64,000 nucleotides of DNA from Anseranas semipalmata (GCA_013399115.1 VXAA01002996.1:597981-661980), one strand, 5' to 3'. Shown: positions 1 to 15,100, numbered from the stretch's first letter. Notes: generated by a model from the letters alone, not told the origin. A program made the numbers and translations.

Positions 1-3000
1 GAAATTTAAATAGCATTTCTCTTATTTTCAACCTCTAATGTTTCTCAGGTAACTGGTATTGTTCAAATACATGACCCTATTACAGTTTTTGTACCCTGAA
101 GTAAAAACATATGAAATCTGATACATAACTTGCATTTACCTCTAAAGCAAATGAGAAATTTTAACATAAAACAAGGTAACTGCTAAAACATTTAAAATAA
201 ATCTTTAATATTGTACGGTGAGATTTACTACTGTGCTACTTTCTGACTAAAATTACTTCGTACAGTCCAAATTCCAGAGAATGATTACATTGAGGTCCAA
301 TGTACAGAGAAGGTGTAGATAACTGTGTCTAGCAGAGGTACATTTCTTCATTGCATCAATCCATCCATTCCACTGCTCTCTCATATTTTGCAAAATAGGA
401 TTTGTTTCCACTATCTGCAAAATTCTACTGAGACAAAAGAGATTTCACCTCAATGTCATTTTAAGTACACAGTCTAGCTATAACTTCAGAAAGTGCCTGA
501 AGTGTCTTAAGCCCCGTTGTACAATGTTTTACAGTAATACTTAAAGATGATTGATGTGCTTAAACTGTGTTCTGTGCCTGAGAAGCCTCTCATAACTCCT
601 GAGACTATTTTAAACTGCCTGCAGTCACTGGCATGTTTTTATGAAGTGCATCACATCCATTCCTTAACTTAAATAAACAGAATCATTTATGGTGATAGAC
701 TGACAGTTTTACCATTGTATAAGCTGCACATAAAACCAAATCTGCTCTCAGTGACTACAGGGGTAGCAGCATCAGATCCAAAACATTGTCTCTGGGCAAA
801 ATTCCGAAGGACTCCATAGGACAAGTTATACTGGGTGGCAGAGGAGTTTCAGGTGCTCTAGGGAGATGTTTTCATTTCCCCCCCTCTGTGAAACATCCAT
901 CACGCTGGAAAGAATGAGGCCTTCTGCTGGCTGCAGGCAAGTCCAGTTATTGTGTGCAACTCCCAGTGGCTTTTCTGACAGGCCACAGAAAGGCAAGCAC
1001 GTTTCTGAAGCCTGGAGAATTGCAGGGTGTTCCTTGGGCAAAACTGCAGCGATAAGTGTATGGATGACACTAAAACAGAGTGGCTGCAAACACAAATAAG
1101 GACACTGTTGTGTAGTCACAACACTCGTTTTTCTCCACACACTGTTGTGTAGAGAAATTGGCAAAAAAAAAAAAAAAAAAATTGGTGAGGAAGATACTTA
1201 CAAGTATGATTCATGCTCATGGAGCAGTTTGTAAAAATGAAAAAGCATCCTATGAGAACTTTATGAGCACATTTCCACATTTGTCACTCATGTCAAAATA
1301 TACCTGTAATTGCTTATATAAAGATGTGCAGATCCGAGTTTTTAAAGGCAGGAAATAGAGCCAAAGTATAGCTGGCTACATCAGCTTTCTTCTATGTCTA
1401 GGCAATATCTGCTGTAATTATTTTCCATTGGGATTCTAAAGAACTGGATATGGCCTATCAAATTTTTGTATAATTCCATTTATCCTTTAAGTGTTTTGCT
1501 TTCACTGAATTTCATCAGAAGGTAATTTGGTTGTGAAAAAAAATTAAGAATTCTGAGCATCTGCATGTTCATTTTAAAGTGGAGGTTTAACATAATTTGA
1601 ATTTCAATGAAATAAAATGAGAAAGTGTTCAGATTTCAAGTATTTTTAAATTTCTCATGAACATTTCAGCAGCCTTCAGAATTTGTGTTTTGGTTCACAA
1701 AAGCATCTGCCTTTTAAAATCTCCCTGTTTTCTGTTACTATTGCTACTCTGTCACGTTCCTTTTTATAGTATCTCCTTTTCCAAATCCTAATGCAGGGAG
1801 AATTAATCTGCCATATTCTAAAGAACCAGTGTCTTTTTTCCACACAGGCAATAGGTATTATTAGAAACTGGATCAGTAGAGAGAGAATTTAAAATATTTA
1901 ACTTCCAAATCCTGCATATTGTCTAGAAGAATTGGCAAAATATGACAAATCCTCCAAAAGATATACTAAATCTCTTCTGAATCAGATAGATCATGAAATT
2001 CTCACTAAATCTGCTTGTAATCAAGATAGGAATACCACGAAAACCTGCCTCTCTTTCAGGACCTTTCAAGAATTCTGATTTTGGTTTTGCTCCAAAGCAA
2101 GAAGTGCCAAACCTGACAATGCATGAAAATGAGCCATGTTCCAAAAGCCAGTTCAGCATTTCAAAAAGATCAGCAAAAATCCACTGGAGGTTTACTTTGA
2201 ATTCTGTTCAGCTTTTTCCATGTGGCTAATTTCAGTATGTGTGGGGATACATTGCCTGACTTTCTGATTACTTTAGATAAACAGTTATTAGCTAGACAAA
2301 ATTACATTTTTTACCTTAGTAATTGTTGGCTTGCAAATGAAGATGCTGCTTTTAGCTTTTTTATGTTTCTTTCAAGGAGAAAGGATTTTTAATTTCTATC
2401 ATCAAGGTGTGAAGATGAACAGAAAAAACTTTGCTCTTCTTGTTAGGATAAAATAAATATCCTAACAGGTAAAAGCATGTACCTGCAGAACAGTAATACT
2501 ACTAAAAACACTGCACAGCATAAAACAAAAGAAGCCCTTGGAACTAGACTCTTTTGAAAATATAGCATGTAAGAGAGAAAATCAGTAGGTATAACCAAGA
2601 AATCAGGCAAAGGAAATTACTATGTTCCTGAGACAGTATATAAAACTGTAAAGAAGATAAAAAATATATAAAATGGAAAATACCTAATTAATTACTTAAA
2701 ACTTTTGTCAAACACCAATCCAAATAAAATATATCTCTCTGGGCAAAAAAGTGATAATAAATTATATTAATTATTAAGAAAATGGAGAGTTCTAAAATTA
2801 ATAAAATAATAAAATTAATGTAAAATAAATTATTAAAATAAAAATAATAATTAAAATAAAATTAATAAAGGAGAGGACATTTTCCCTACTTTTTTTCTTT
2901 GATTCCCTTCTTTGTAGCAGGTAATTTCCTCATCAAACACTGATGAAAGAACAACAAAACTGGGATAAAAGCTGGAACTGATGGCAAACCTTTCCAGCAG

Positions 3001-3849
3001 ATTACCAAATATCTGGAAATCTGTAGAAAATTCTTTAAGCAATAAATAAAAGAACTGCTACTTAATTATAAACCATGTTACTCTAAACCCTGCATTTTTC
3101 ACAGGGAGATTGCTTTACAGATGATATTTTGTTAAAATAGCTTCTTACTATCTTACTAATTAGTTGGTTTTTTTTTCTTTCCTTTTTGGATTGAAAAGTA
3201 AAGTAAAAATTGCATTAGAAACTTATATGGAATCTTATTTTACAGTCACGTCCCTTGCCTTTTCATATGCAAGATTAATGGGTTGTGTGAGATGTTATGG
3301 CATGAAGGGTGGGGAAGAGATTACTGAGAACTGAATGATGGGAATGATAATAAAGCTAATAAAAAAGCTATTAAAAATACAATATAGGAAAGGAAAAATA
3401 ATAGAAAAATCTTGTTACTTTTAGTATGACTAAAAAATGAACACAGAAGAAAATATAGCTGTTTATATATATATATAAACATACATATGAATTATTTATA
3501 TAAGTAATTGTTAGAATCAACTTGTTGTTTGCTCAATTTTTAGGAGTGGTTCTGCAGGACAGTTATGAATGGTGGCTGAACAGCACCATGAAAGACCCAC
3601 ATTTCACACCACTGAAAAATCAGAGTAGACAACATGCCCCAAAATACCTTGTGAGAAGACATGAAGTACTTGAGGGAGGATGGAAAAACTCTCTAACTTG
3701 CACAAACCACTGTAGACCTATTCCAAACTGCAGAACACTGGAATAGTGATCTGTGTATGTGAGGAAACACTTTGAAGTGGCTTTGTTAGTGCTGTGGCCC
3801 CAAAAGCAAGGAATAGATGCTTTTTTAGACATTAGCTTCACTAGCTCTT
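1..3849. other. Intergenic AT-rich sequence
   Basis: No coding exon, RNA gene or repeat family is recognised apart from the low-complexity tract at 2.75-2.87 kb and a short (TA)n run near 3.47 kb. The 112-codon minus-strand frame at 826-1164 shows no family resemblance. Confidence 0.6.
2750..2872. repeat. AT-rich low-complexity tract (AATAAA/TTAATA type)
   Basis: Nearly pure A/T sequence of repeating AATAAAAT and TTAATAA units with no coding content. Confidence 0.8.
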
Positions 3850-4580
3850 TTGCTACAACAGTGGGTCAAAAAGCCAGTGGCACAAAGCTCTGAGGAAACT
3901 GGGGGTTCTGGTGGACAAAAAGCTTGACATGAACCAGCAGTGTGTGCTTGCAGCCCAGAAGGCCAACTGCATCCTGGGCTGCATCAACAGAGGCATGGCC
4001 AGCAGGTCGAGGGAGGTGATTGTCCCCCTCTGCTCTGCCCTCATGAGGCCCCCCCTGGAGCACTGTGTCCAGGTCTGGGGTCTACAGCACAAGAAAGATG
4101 TGGACCTGTTAGAGCATGTCCAGAGGAGGGCCACAAAGATGATCAGAGGGCTGGAGCACCTCTCCTGTGAAGAAAGGCTGAGAGAGCTGGGGGTGTTCAG
4201 CCTGGAGAAGAGAAGGCTCCTGGGAGACCTCATTGTGGCCTTTCAATACTTAAAGGGGTCTTATAAAAAGGATGGAGAGGGACTCTTTACTCACATAGAT
4301 AATGATAGGACAAGGGGCAATGGTTTTAAACAAAAAGAGGATAGATTTAGACTAGATGTTAGGAAGAAATTCTTCACTGTGAGGGAGGTGAGACACTGAA
4401 ACAGGTTGCCCAGAGAGGTTGTGGATGCCCCATCCCTGGAGGTGTTCAAGGCCAGGCTGGATGGGGCCCTGGGCAACCTGATCTAGTGGGTGGCATCCCT
4501 GCCTACAGCAGGGGGGTTGGAACTGGATGGGCTTTAAGGTCCCTTCCAACCCAAGCCATTCTATGATTCTATGAAACTAT
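3850..4580 (+). mobile_element. CR1 LINE, 5'-truncated 3' fragment with open reverse-transcriptase tail
   Basis: The fragment encodes the C-terminal end of the CR1 pol protein: [68 protein letters not shown] and [14 protein letters not shown]. It is followed by the usual 3'UTR (cccagagaggttgtggatgc) and ends in the CR1 hallmark ATTCTATGATTCTATGA. It has a 162-codon open frame (3911-4399), so decay is limited. The 5' end is truncated, as is normal for CR1. The start at about 3850 is approximate. It lies in the gene-poor left arm. Confidence 0.93.
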
Positions 4581-7024
4581 TCTGGCAGAAAAGATGAGGA
4601 CAGCTGTACTAAAGCACTGCACAGTCATAGTTTCTCCACATACACAAACAATTTCAAAGATCTTGATGGATTGAGACATGAAAAATTATTTTTCCTCTGA
4701 CCTGGTTGCACCATTCGGTTAAGATCACTTGGTAAAATGCTATTAGGAGGTCATCCTAGAAATATTTAACTGTTGTGCACCTGCCTGTTGAGTCTGTGAC
4801 AATCCAGTATATTCATAGGAGTAGTCACAGGTTGCGAGAAGTCTTCTTACTTTGTAAATGTTGTTGCTATTCTCATGACACTGTGAGAAATGACAGTGAA
4901 GCAACCACTTCTTCAGATGTCAGTAAACCCCCTCTGCAACAGACAAATTGCAGATGCCTCATGAAGAAATTCAGGAAATGCAACCAAAAATTTTATAGTG
5001 TGATTTTATATAATTTTTCCCAATAACATGTTTGCTATATTTGAATATGTATTACCAGCAACAGACTTTGTTTCTGGCAGTTTGTGGTTAAATATCTCAT
5101 AAAAGCTAACTCACTTCTTCTATTCTGAACTCACTACAGTCATGCTGACAGCCCAAATTACAGTATTTTATTATATTGCATCTTCGCTGTCTATTTTATT
5201 TATCTCTGTTGTGCCTTCATGTTTTTGGCATCTATTCAAAACCTTTACCTGTGTCCTCCTGCTGTTTGTCCTTCTGGCAAACTGTTCTGTTTCTTTTGTA
5301 GTTTTTTTTTTGGCTTTGTAGGCAGAGCAATAGCTCTTTCTTTAATATCCTACAAAGTTCATTAGTGTAGAGAGCTTATGAAGACTCTCAATAACACCAA
5401 ATTGTGCTTCTGAATTCCTAGACTGCTGCAAAGATAGCCTCTGTATTAAATCACCATTTTTGACAACCTGTGAAACACTGCTTGTAAATATGCTCTTTAT
5501 AGTATAAAGACAGCTTAATTTTAAGTGAAATGACACAGTAAATATGTATGATGACTATAACCAATTCACAGTTCAACTGGTTTGTGCACTGTCCATTTGC
5601 TGTTTGTTAGAACTTCACACCTTGTCTCTTTATGTCTCATCACAGGTTCTGATAATACAGCATCTATAAAAACTGGAACTTTTCATGGGATATCTAAGTT
5701 TGCTCTGTGATGTAACAGCTACATTGACTTCATTGTTTCTGAATTTCCTTGAAGAAGGACATTCTTCCTAGATCTGAAAAGCTTTAACAATTAATGCCTT
5801 CTTTTGGCAACGTATTCCATTGTGTAGCTCCTAAAAGTAAGTACTTAGTCTTCAATTAACTTTGGTTTTCCTCTAGAGTCTGAGATCACAGCCCAGTCTC
5901 ACCATGGAAATAAAATAACATACTTTCATTCACTTCAACAGGTATGAATGATTATTGAGCTTCATTTGGTGACATTTAACTTTATCATTCTTCATATCCA
6001 TTGCAAAACCTTGCATTCTTTTTAATGTTTCTGAAGAGTTTTTTTATGAACAACTTTTTATTTATTTGCTTGCCTCTCTGGAAGGTAATTTCCAAACAGT
6101 AGCTTTTTGAGAAAAGAGCTTTTATCCACTTTTGTTTGGGTGAGATTTTATAAGGGTCATAAGCACCTGAATAGTTAAAAGTGAAAGGAATGTGGGTGGT
6201 AGTGGCCCTCTATTTCTTCTGAAGTTTCCCACCCCATGTTTGAAATCTTAAATACCAGAAGTGAATTAGACCTTGAATCTACAACACATATCAGAGAAAG
6301 TCCTATGTTTTGCTGTAGTTAGACTAGTGAGTTGTTTTGCGGAACTTACCTGCTGGATAAAATACAGTGCTTCTAAAGAGCTAGCTTCTCCCTGTGCTGG
6401 TAAATCAGCATGCTGAAAGTATGCTGATTACTTCCATCAGAATCACCTTTCTTACGTGGAGAAAGTATGTGCTTCCCATGTTCCTGTTAGCCATATTCTA
6501 TCAATTGTCTCCTTTCTTCCTCAACCACAGTACACTGTCCATTTTCTCCCATGTTTTCCTTTTTTCACCACAGTTCTCGCTTTGTTCCGTCTCCTCTACA
6601 TTATATGTGGTATGTTTGTATGTGTACACAAACACCTTCTCCTACCTCTTGATTTTATGATACATCTGCTTTTATATTTGTTGTTCTTCTTGAGATGTAT
6701 TTCTACGGTGCTGATGGTAAACCTGTCCTGTCTCAGCAGGAAGCTGCTCCTTACAGCAATTATACCTGATGATTTCCTTTCCATTTTCCTTCAGCTTCTC
6801 ATGAAATTGTATTTTCTGAAACCCTGTGAATTCTCCCTTACATAACTCAATGTATTCAACCATCTCTTTTCCATCCATCTTGTTTTCCATCATCTTTTTC
6901 ATTTTGCTAGATATTTGGCTCATTTACTCATGTATTATCTACTCCGCTACTTTATATTTTTCCCCACTATTTTGATTGTCATTTTCTTCAAGATTTCCAG
7001 GGTTTATCTGAGATCAAGGTACAC

Positions 7025-7062
7025 AACTCCCACTGATTTTAATAACTCCCACTGACTTTTAT
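7025..7062. repeat. Two-copy 19-base tandem duplication
   Basis: AACTCCCACTGATTTTAAT followed directly by AACTCCCACTGACTTTTAT, a short slippage-type duplication in intergenic DNA. Confidence 0.8.
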
Positions 7063-9176
7063 GTGAGTTTTGTGGCTAACTCCCTGGCAACTCAGAAAAT
7101 ACAGGGTTTGGTGGCTATCATTTACACTTTGTAGTTTCTTTCAACAGGAGTTTAGAATCAGTTCTTTAAAAAAAATAACCTTTTTAAAGCTTTTTCTGTT
7201 TTTGTGATCTGACATTATTCTGACTTTTAATAGCTGAGGGACCAAAGAAGACATTTTCTTGGAAGTTAGAGTATTTGAGTACTGCACATCCACATTCCAA
7301 ACAAATTAAGAAAGATTAGTAATTTCCCCTTGAGTCACAGCCAAATTTTGCCCTTGCTTTTTATCATTGAAGTCTTTGGTGGTCTTCTGTCTTCTATTGT
7401 AGATGAGCACACATCCTGAATAACGAATGACTCTGCCATCAAAAATATGCAAATCTTGTTCTTCATTTCAATATTTGGACATATCAATTTCAATTTCCTA
7501 AATCCTCTCTTCTAACTTGAGCTATTAATGATGCTAAGACAATTATCTAACTCTACCAGACTGCCTATTGTTCATTCAACAGAAACTCCTATTTTTACTG
7601 GAATGTCAAACTATTTCTGTAATTTTTCACATATCATTTCCTTATTCTTCCACAGTGTTTGTGTATCTTAAGTAGTAGCCAATGTGTCTACAGCTATGGG
7701 ACAAGCAGACTTTGTCTGAAAAAGCAAAACATTCTAATAGACTATCTGATATAACTAAGAACAACAGGTGAGTTTTTAGGCTCATAATCCCTTCAGCTAT
7801 ATCTTAATCTTGAGTTCTTTCCAACAAGACTACAATCTAGTGGCAGACTTTGGTTACCTAAAAATATGTCTTTTTCTTCCACCTTATTCACGTATCTCCA
7901 AAAGCAGTTTTTCCAAACCTGGGTATTTTTGTACCCATGTTTCATTCCAAAAATCAAGCCATTTCTCACAAGTGCTGGCGCAATTGCAGACAGTGGGTTT
8001 TTGCTACCCAGAAGTTTACAAAATATGAACATTAGAAATACATAGCACAAATGAGAACTTGAAGTCTTTATTTAAGGCCAGACTGTGATTATCCTTTATA
8101 TAATTTCAAGGGAAAAAAATAATGGAAAGATTTTAAATCATAATATACTGGCAGCCAAGACACTGCTGTGATCCTGAATAGTCCCTGTGGAGCAAAAGAC
8201 CAAGGTGTTGGCAGAGCCCTGAGTCGCCTACCCAGGACGAGTGATGAAGCTGGCCGTGGAGAAAAGAATTCAGATTCCAGAAATGCACATGGATGCACAA
8301 ACGATTTTGTATCCCCTGTTTCAGAGAGCTGATCTATATAGTTTCACTTACTGTGAGCAAACAGGATTACATCCACTACCTACCATTGCTTCTTAGTCAA
8401 ATAAGAAAATATATTGGAGTCAGGGTCCCTGCATATAAAGTGTCTTGCAACCACAAAGACTGATCAGATACACATCTTGTCTTTAAACTACCGCAAAGTT
8501 GTGGTATAAACAGATTTTCAGCTATTAGCATTGTTTTTAGTTGGGTGAGAGGGGATATATCTCATTTGTCCATATTTTTCAGATTTTCTTTCACCACTTT
8601 ACTATTTTCCTTCACTCAGAGACATTTACTCCATGTGAAAGAAAGCTTTATCATAAAAGATGAGAGCATTACGTGGCAGGCTTGGGCACTGAAGAAGGAA
8701 TGTTTGCCAAAATTATGCATTTCCCAACATTTTCTGTTCAATTACATGAAGGCTAAAAGCTGCACATATACCAAATACAAAAACAAACAAAAAAGAGCTA
8801 TACACGTNGGTGTGGAAAATAGGTTGGCTGCAGCATGATTTATTTTCATTTTGCAACCCTTATTCATACTATGTTGAATGTTAGCATCCAATCCCGAAAA
8901 TTGCGCCAGGCAGCTACGTTTTTATTGGAGGTCTGCCTGGAGCAGTTTTCAGGATCAGGGCCTGCCTCATCAGGTGGTCCCACCAACATGAATTACACTA
9001 GATCAAAGCACAGTTCTAATACAAATTAATCACAGCATTTACTCAAATATTTATCAAATGTTTCTTAACCTAGTAATTAGGTTAGTAATTCTCAGACTAT
9101 CGAATTTTAAGATATGAAAAAGATTAAATGTTTTACCTTAAAAGCAGATTCCAGTCCTTCCGACTCTTGAAATGCA

Positions 9177-9216
9177 GGATTTAATATTGTTCCTAAGTGG
9201 ATTTAATATTGTTCCT
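9177..9216. repeat. Two-copy 18-base duplication (22-base period)
   Basis: GGATTTAATATTGTTCCT at 9177-9194 and again at 9199-9216, identical copies. Confidence 0.85.
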
Positions 9217-12140
9217 TCATTCATCTGCCAAGTGAATCTCACATAACGAGAGAGATTCCTGCATTACAAATGTATGGAAAGTTCTACCTCAGAATTCAAT
9301 TACAAATATCAATACTTGCTATTCAGTGCAACAGCTCCAAAATAAAGCTCTTTAACTTCAGATTATAATTGAAAGTGTAACCAAATTATTGCATACTCTG
9401 TCACTTTTGGCACCACTGACACATACAGGAACTAATCCTGTACCTGTTACTCACATTAACATTAATGCAAGTAATCCCATTCAAATTAAGAATGTGTAAA
9501 TAAAGATTACTCATGTAAGTAAAAATTACAAGATAGGGTGGATAAATCCCCTGAAATTGAATGATACAATCCATTTAGTTTCTTTCTCTAGGTATGTGGT
9601 TACACATGCCTGGTTGAAACTGAAAGTACAACTGAGAATATAAGACTAAATAACAGATACTGCATAAGGTGCAGTCAGCAGCCCTGCTACCAGCTGTTGA
9701 GTTTATGAAAAAAGCAGTTCCCGAGAGCTCCCTGCATCCCTCACAGTTCATGTTTTCCCACATGCTCATAGAGTCTAGGAGGCTCCTGACTCAAGCGTGG
9801 GGCTCGATCTTCTTAACTGTTACGTAAGCAGATATACCCTACTACCATGAGCAGTTCCTTTAGGGGGAATGAGATGGAAACAAACACTTGCAGGATCACA
9901 CCTAGAATTCTCTTCTCTATTTTTCCTGCCTCAGTCTTACATCTTCACCCCACCACTATTCAGTCACAGCACAGAAGACTTAACAAGAAAAGGTATTATA
10001 TAACCGAGAGGTTAGCGTATCACCATTCTCCTTACACAGGGCTGAATGAAAATGCTATGAATAAAAACCAGGTAGGTTCAGACTACATTTTTCCAACATG
10101 TCTGGTACCTTCAAACATTTGTGTGCTTAAAATCTTCTAACACACAATTCCAGAACTGGTACTGGACTTTTCTAACCACACTCCTTCTGACATACAGCCA
10201 GGAACCGAACTAGCATGGCCGAGCTGGTGAAGAGAAGAATTCACTGGTGCAGACCCACAGCTTCCTTCCCAGTGAGCTTCCCGTGATTTCCAGTCACCCT
10301 GAGCCATAAGTCATGCCTTCATCTGCCCCCGTGGCAGCTGGACTCTTTGCCATTCCTCCTCACAGCCCAGTGCTGTGAAATACAGTCAGTCTTTCAAATG
10401 GCGAGGTAAAGGCAATTTGTAAGGTAATTGAAAAGTTTTGTGAATTGACTTTGTAATCCATGTCATCACTCTCAGAAGGGTACGTTTTTTTATACAGTTT
10501 GTTTAAAAAATAAGCAAGCCATCTCTAGACTGAGCATGTGTCTTCTGTACAAGAGTAATAACCACATTTCACCAAAAATTGAATAAGTCTATCGTGTAAA
10601 TGAAGGACTCCCTAAGCACACATTAGCAAGAGAGGCCGTAGCAATCTATCATTTCAATGATCCCTGAACAACAGGATCTGTAAGTAATTTTGATAGAACA
10701 GATTGTGACGGCTTCATAGGAATTATTACAAGTTGCATAGGCAAAAATCTACAGGAATCAAAATAGGCTGCAGGCTGTTGTGTCAGTTCACATATGATCA
10801 AGCATTGAAACTAGCCTTGCTAAAATCACTGAAAGGATTCACTGGAACAAAAAGATAAAGCAACAGTACAGGGATGACTGAGGTGTCATATATGAGATAA
10901 CCATACTGAAAAAAAAACAAATGAAGATTGAGTTGTTAGATGAAAATATAAATAAAAACAAAATATTTCTTTTCGTTCTTTTTCTTCAGTCAGAAGAAAT
11001 TTGCCAAGCAGGACAATGTTAGAAAACTGCACCAGCCTTCTCCTTGAGGAACAATTCTGGTTTTAAGAAAGTATTTCTCTGTTTTATGGAAGTCTCAAAC
11101 AAGACACTTACAAGGAAATACTTCAAAGATAGTGAGAGCAGACAGTAAAATATTGCCTTCTCCCCTCAACTTCTCTGCAAAAGAACTAAAAGGTTGGTGT
11201 CTGCTGAATTTATCTGCCAGCCCCTACTTGTGAATAATCAGACAGGAAATAATTTATAATAGTTCAGAAATTCTTGTCCACAGTAGTTTAGCCTTTCATG
11301 TCAATACTTCTCTTACTACTGACATTAGTGTATCCCATAAATACAAAGCTGTTTACATATTTACAATTTTGCACGTGTAAAAAAAAAAAAAAAAACACCA
11401 CAAAACACGGAAAGTTAAAAAGGAAGAGTTGAAAGGAAGAATAGTTTGTATGTCAATGCCCTAGCAAAGGCCAGTTTTGTCCTTGCAACATGCTGTCTAA
11501 ATTTTTGCATCTCGATGTTAAATAAATATTTCACTTATGTTTCCTCTCCTCTGCTCAGGGATCACTCCATATGTAATGAACAAAAGCAACTCAGACTAAC
11601 ACAGACCATTTGATCAGAACCTGATTGTGCTTGACAAAAGCCAGTAAATGACCCTTCTTTTCCCTCCTACCAAGTTGAATTGGAGCTTTGCCACAAGGTT
11701 TACGGGAGTTAGAGGTGTCTCAATTCCCAGCACTGTTGCAAGGTACAAGTATGATTTACAACTTCAACATATTGCAGGAAACCTAGGCCACAAGAAGGTG
11801 TTCTGAATGTACATGGAAACCAAAAACACCAGATCCCAAAGCATTGAAAATGACCCATTTACGTAAACTGCAACACCGCTTTTCCACATTTTTTTGAAAT
11901 TTTGATCTTCCTCAGTGCTATTAGTCACCAATGTCAAACAACTTTCATAAGTAAAGCAAACTGAAAATGAAGAAAGGCATATGCCTTTGTAAAATATGAT
12001 AATGATGAAACATGATACGTCGCAAGTAACAGTTGCCTCTACAGAAAGAGCTCTATGGAAATGTTATAACATTTGTATTTATCGACCTGTTGTAATCCAG
12101 TAGGCTGTGTTTACTTTTCTGTGTTTGCCTTCTGGCTCCC

Positions 12141-12189
12141 GTGATCTTCTGTACTGAACACTCATTCAGTGATCTTCTGCACTGAACAC
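12141..12189. repeat. Two-copy 21-base duplication (28-base period)
   Basis: A unit starting GTGATCTTCTGTACTG at 12141-12161 recurs at 12169-12189 with one mismatch (T to C). Confidence 0.85.
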
Positions 12190-15100
12190 CTTCCCTCTCT
12201 GACTCCCAAACTCTATCTTCTCCAACTGAGAACGTCAGTATCTGGTGTGAAAAGCTTTAGGGAGCAGCATTGGAGTTTGAGACAATGCTTCTTTTATACT
12301 CTTTCACTAATAAAATGTTTCATTTTGGTTACTCCTGGAAAAGTCACTTCAGTTACTTTCAGTGCCTTTGGCCTACACATTTTTTGTTTGTTTGTTTTTT
12401 TGTTTTTGTTTTTTTTTTTCTTCAAGAAATAGGTATATTTGCTGAAAAATGCAGCTTGAGACAACCTAACAGTTTGGGCTAGCTACAAATTTTGGCTTTG
12501 GTGCCATTTGTAAAACAGCATTAGTGTTGGCAGGCTGCTTCTTGTACATCTATCATATAAAAACTAGGGCACTCAGCTAGGAATTTGTAGGCATTTGAAG
12601 TCACATATTTGTCCCACACTTGCCCCTTCAGAGAGTGCCCTCTCTGAGAATCTTTCCCACACTCTCTCCCTGGGATTGCAGGCAGGAAATTTCAAGAAAT
12701 CAGTAACTTTTCCTCCATTAAGCTATCAAACCTCAAAATCAGCGCTTAATGTCACACCTTCATTTTCCTTGTTCACACAGTCCCCAATACATTTACAAAA
12801 TTTAAATCTAATTGCAATAAAAACAAAAAGCAAAAAAGGCGACTACTGTAGAATGCACACCTGGTAATGCAGTGACTTCATCCTTCCAAAAAGAGGATTA
12901 CTTGGCACCAGGTCACAAGCTCAGTGCAGACACAAAAGTGAACCACAACAGTAGGATCAGATTCATGAATTTAAGTTTTCAGTGAAACACCTTCACTGAA
13001 AATCCAACTGTTTTTGATTTCCAGATACAAGTTAATCTGCTCTCTGCTTCAGGGCAGTCAAATGCAAGGCAGAATTGGTTCAAAAAAACCATATTGTCAC
13101 CATGTATTTTAGCTCAGGAAAAAAAGAAGCACTAAAACAGCTGTAGAGCTTTCAAACTGAAGTTGCCTTCTATCCAGAGCTCAGAGCAGAGCACAGAAGT
13201 TGCGTCTGTTAAAATCAGTCTACACAGGCAGAGACAGCTTCACGCGCTTGCATATAGTTAAATGTTCATCTCTCCTGATAACTTTGAAATCAATTTCAGT
13301 GCACTAAAGCTCTTTTTGAAGACAGATTGTAGCAATAATATGATTATGGACAATTTTGATTAATCAGATTCCAACTGCGGAAACAAACTTTTTTCAAAAG
13401 TAGAGTCCTACTTTCCAGCTATTGCTAACTACAGCCAAAATGCCCTTGCTTTCCCTGTCTCAACTGAACACACACACTGGATTTCTGACAATTCTTGCAT
13501 CATAGGCTGCACTATGTTCCTAATGCATTACTTTCTTTTTAAATATAAGATGTAAAATTGTGTTTAGTTTTGTATACAGTTTGAAAATCAGAATAATTAC
13601 ACTATCTCAATGTACAGCAATGTTTAAAAAAATTCATTTAACTGAGAAAATGCCAGTGCAGAGGGAAAGTCCCACTGTTTACAGCTTCCCCATCTTACAG
13701 GGCTCTAAGGAGTTGTCTTCTCTTAAGTACAAACAACATTCCTCAAACTTATGAATACAAGCACTACATTGAACTTTTTCCATTTCTTCCTCTAGGTCTA
13801 TTTTGAAAATCTCTGCATAAGCCTATTTCAATTTAAAAATATAGAGAGAGATATTCCCATGAGTTTGAAATATTACGCTTAAATATTTCAAAATACAAGG
13901 TACCAGTTAATTATGTAGGTGTGCAAATCAGCCATTCATAGTGATGATATCCCTGTAAAATAAACATGTAAAATTTGTTTTGTGCTTCAGAGTTTGACAT
14001 AGAATAATTAATACCCACTTTGTCCTAGACTATGTAATTTGGCAGGAAAATTGACCAGAAATGTACATATATTTCTGTGACAGTCAGGGCACATACTTAG
14101 TGGTGTCAAGGAGATCTGTGGTAGACCAGGATGACACTAAAAAAAATTTTTAGAGCAGGAAGGGAGGCAGAAACAGCAGCACCTGGAGCTCTGAGGAAGG
14201 TCTCTTGTATTAAAAAAAAATGGATTTGCATCAACCTGAAAGTATTTTCTGAAGATTTTTATCCTTCTTCTTTTTCCAAAAAAATGAAAAATGCCATGCC
14301 AAAAAAAAAAAACCAACAACCTCAGAAACCTTTTTGTTTTAAATTCTCAAACCAGATCAATTCAGCTTTTCCAAAAAATAACTGTTGCCAAATACTCAGT
14401 ATCAGATGTTCTGACATATTTTTTAATTTGCTTTAATTTTTCCTGAGAAAATTATTTGCCAACTTTGAGCAAAAGTTAGGAATGGCATCAATTTTTCAAA
14501 GATCCTTTTCACTCTAAGTATGCTACGAACGGTAAAAAACATTATCCAGTTCAATGCTCAACCCTTAGAGCTTTCTTTTCCTCAACATCATGTACGATGT
14601 AGTAAATATTTACATCCTCATGCTTCACTCTCCTCCCCTGTATAATGATATGCTGCCATACCTGCACTGTCTTCATCTAAAGTCTGATTCATTAGTGATT
14701 TTAAGGCACACTGAGAGGCTTACTTAGAAGAATAACAGAAACAGCTTTTGCAAAGAGCATCATAAGTGAAGTGTTGTTATAATCAAATTCAACTTTTCCA
14801 GAAGGTACAATTACATTCATATGTATTTCTTCTTAAACATTAGAAAGAACGATACTGAGAGTTTTTAATCAACAAAAGTGCACTGTTATCCACATTTAAG
14901 TAAAGCAGAGATATTTAGTAATGATTCTATATTTAACATCTGGTATTTGTGATCTGGAAACCACGTATAAGGATAGGATTAAACTGATCCTTACCAGACA
15001 ACAGAAAACTGAGAGTTAAAATCTGCATCTCTGCTTTGTTTCTGCTCTCCTGTGCCAAGGTGCAACAAAGAGGCCTAGCTCCAGGTAACTCCATGTGCCA

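Noticed and set aside
3853..4233. 126-codon minus-strand frame
   Set aside because: Antisense shadow of the CR1 reverse-transcriptase region.
5760..5845. Plus-strand acceptor/donor pair (ttcctag ... AAAA|GTAAGT) suggesting an exon
   Set aside because: All three frames between the sites contain stops.
6456..6845. 129-codon hydrophobic plus-strand frame
   Set aside because: Pyrimidine-rich DNA yields Leu/Phe/Ser-rich frames by chance. There are no splice sites, family resemblance or context.
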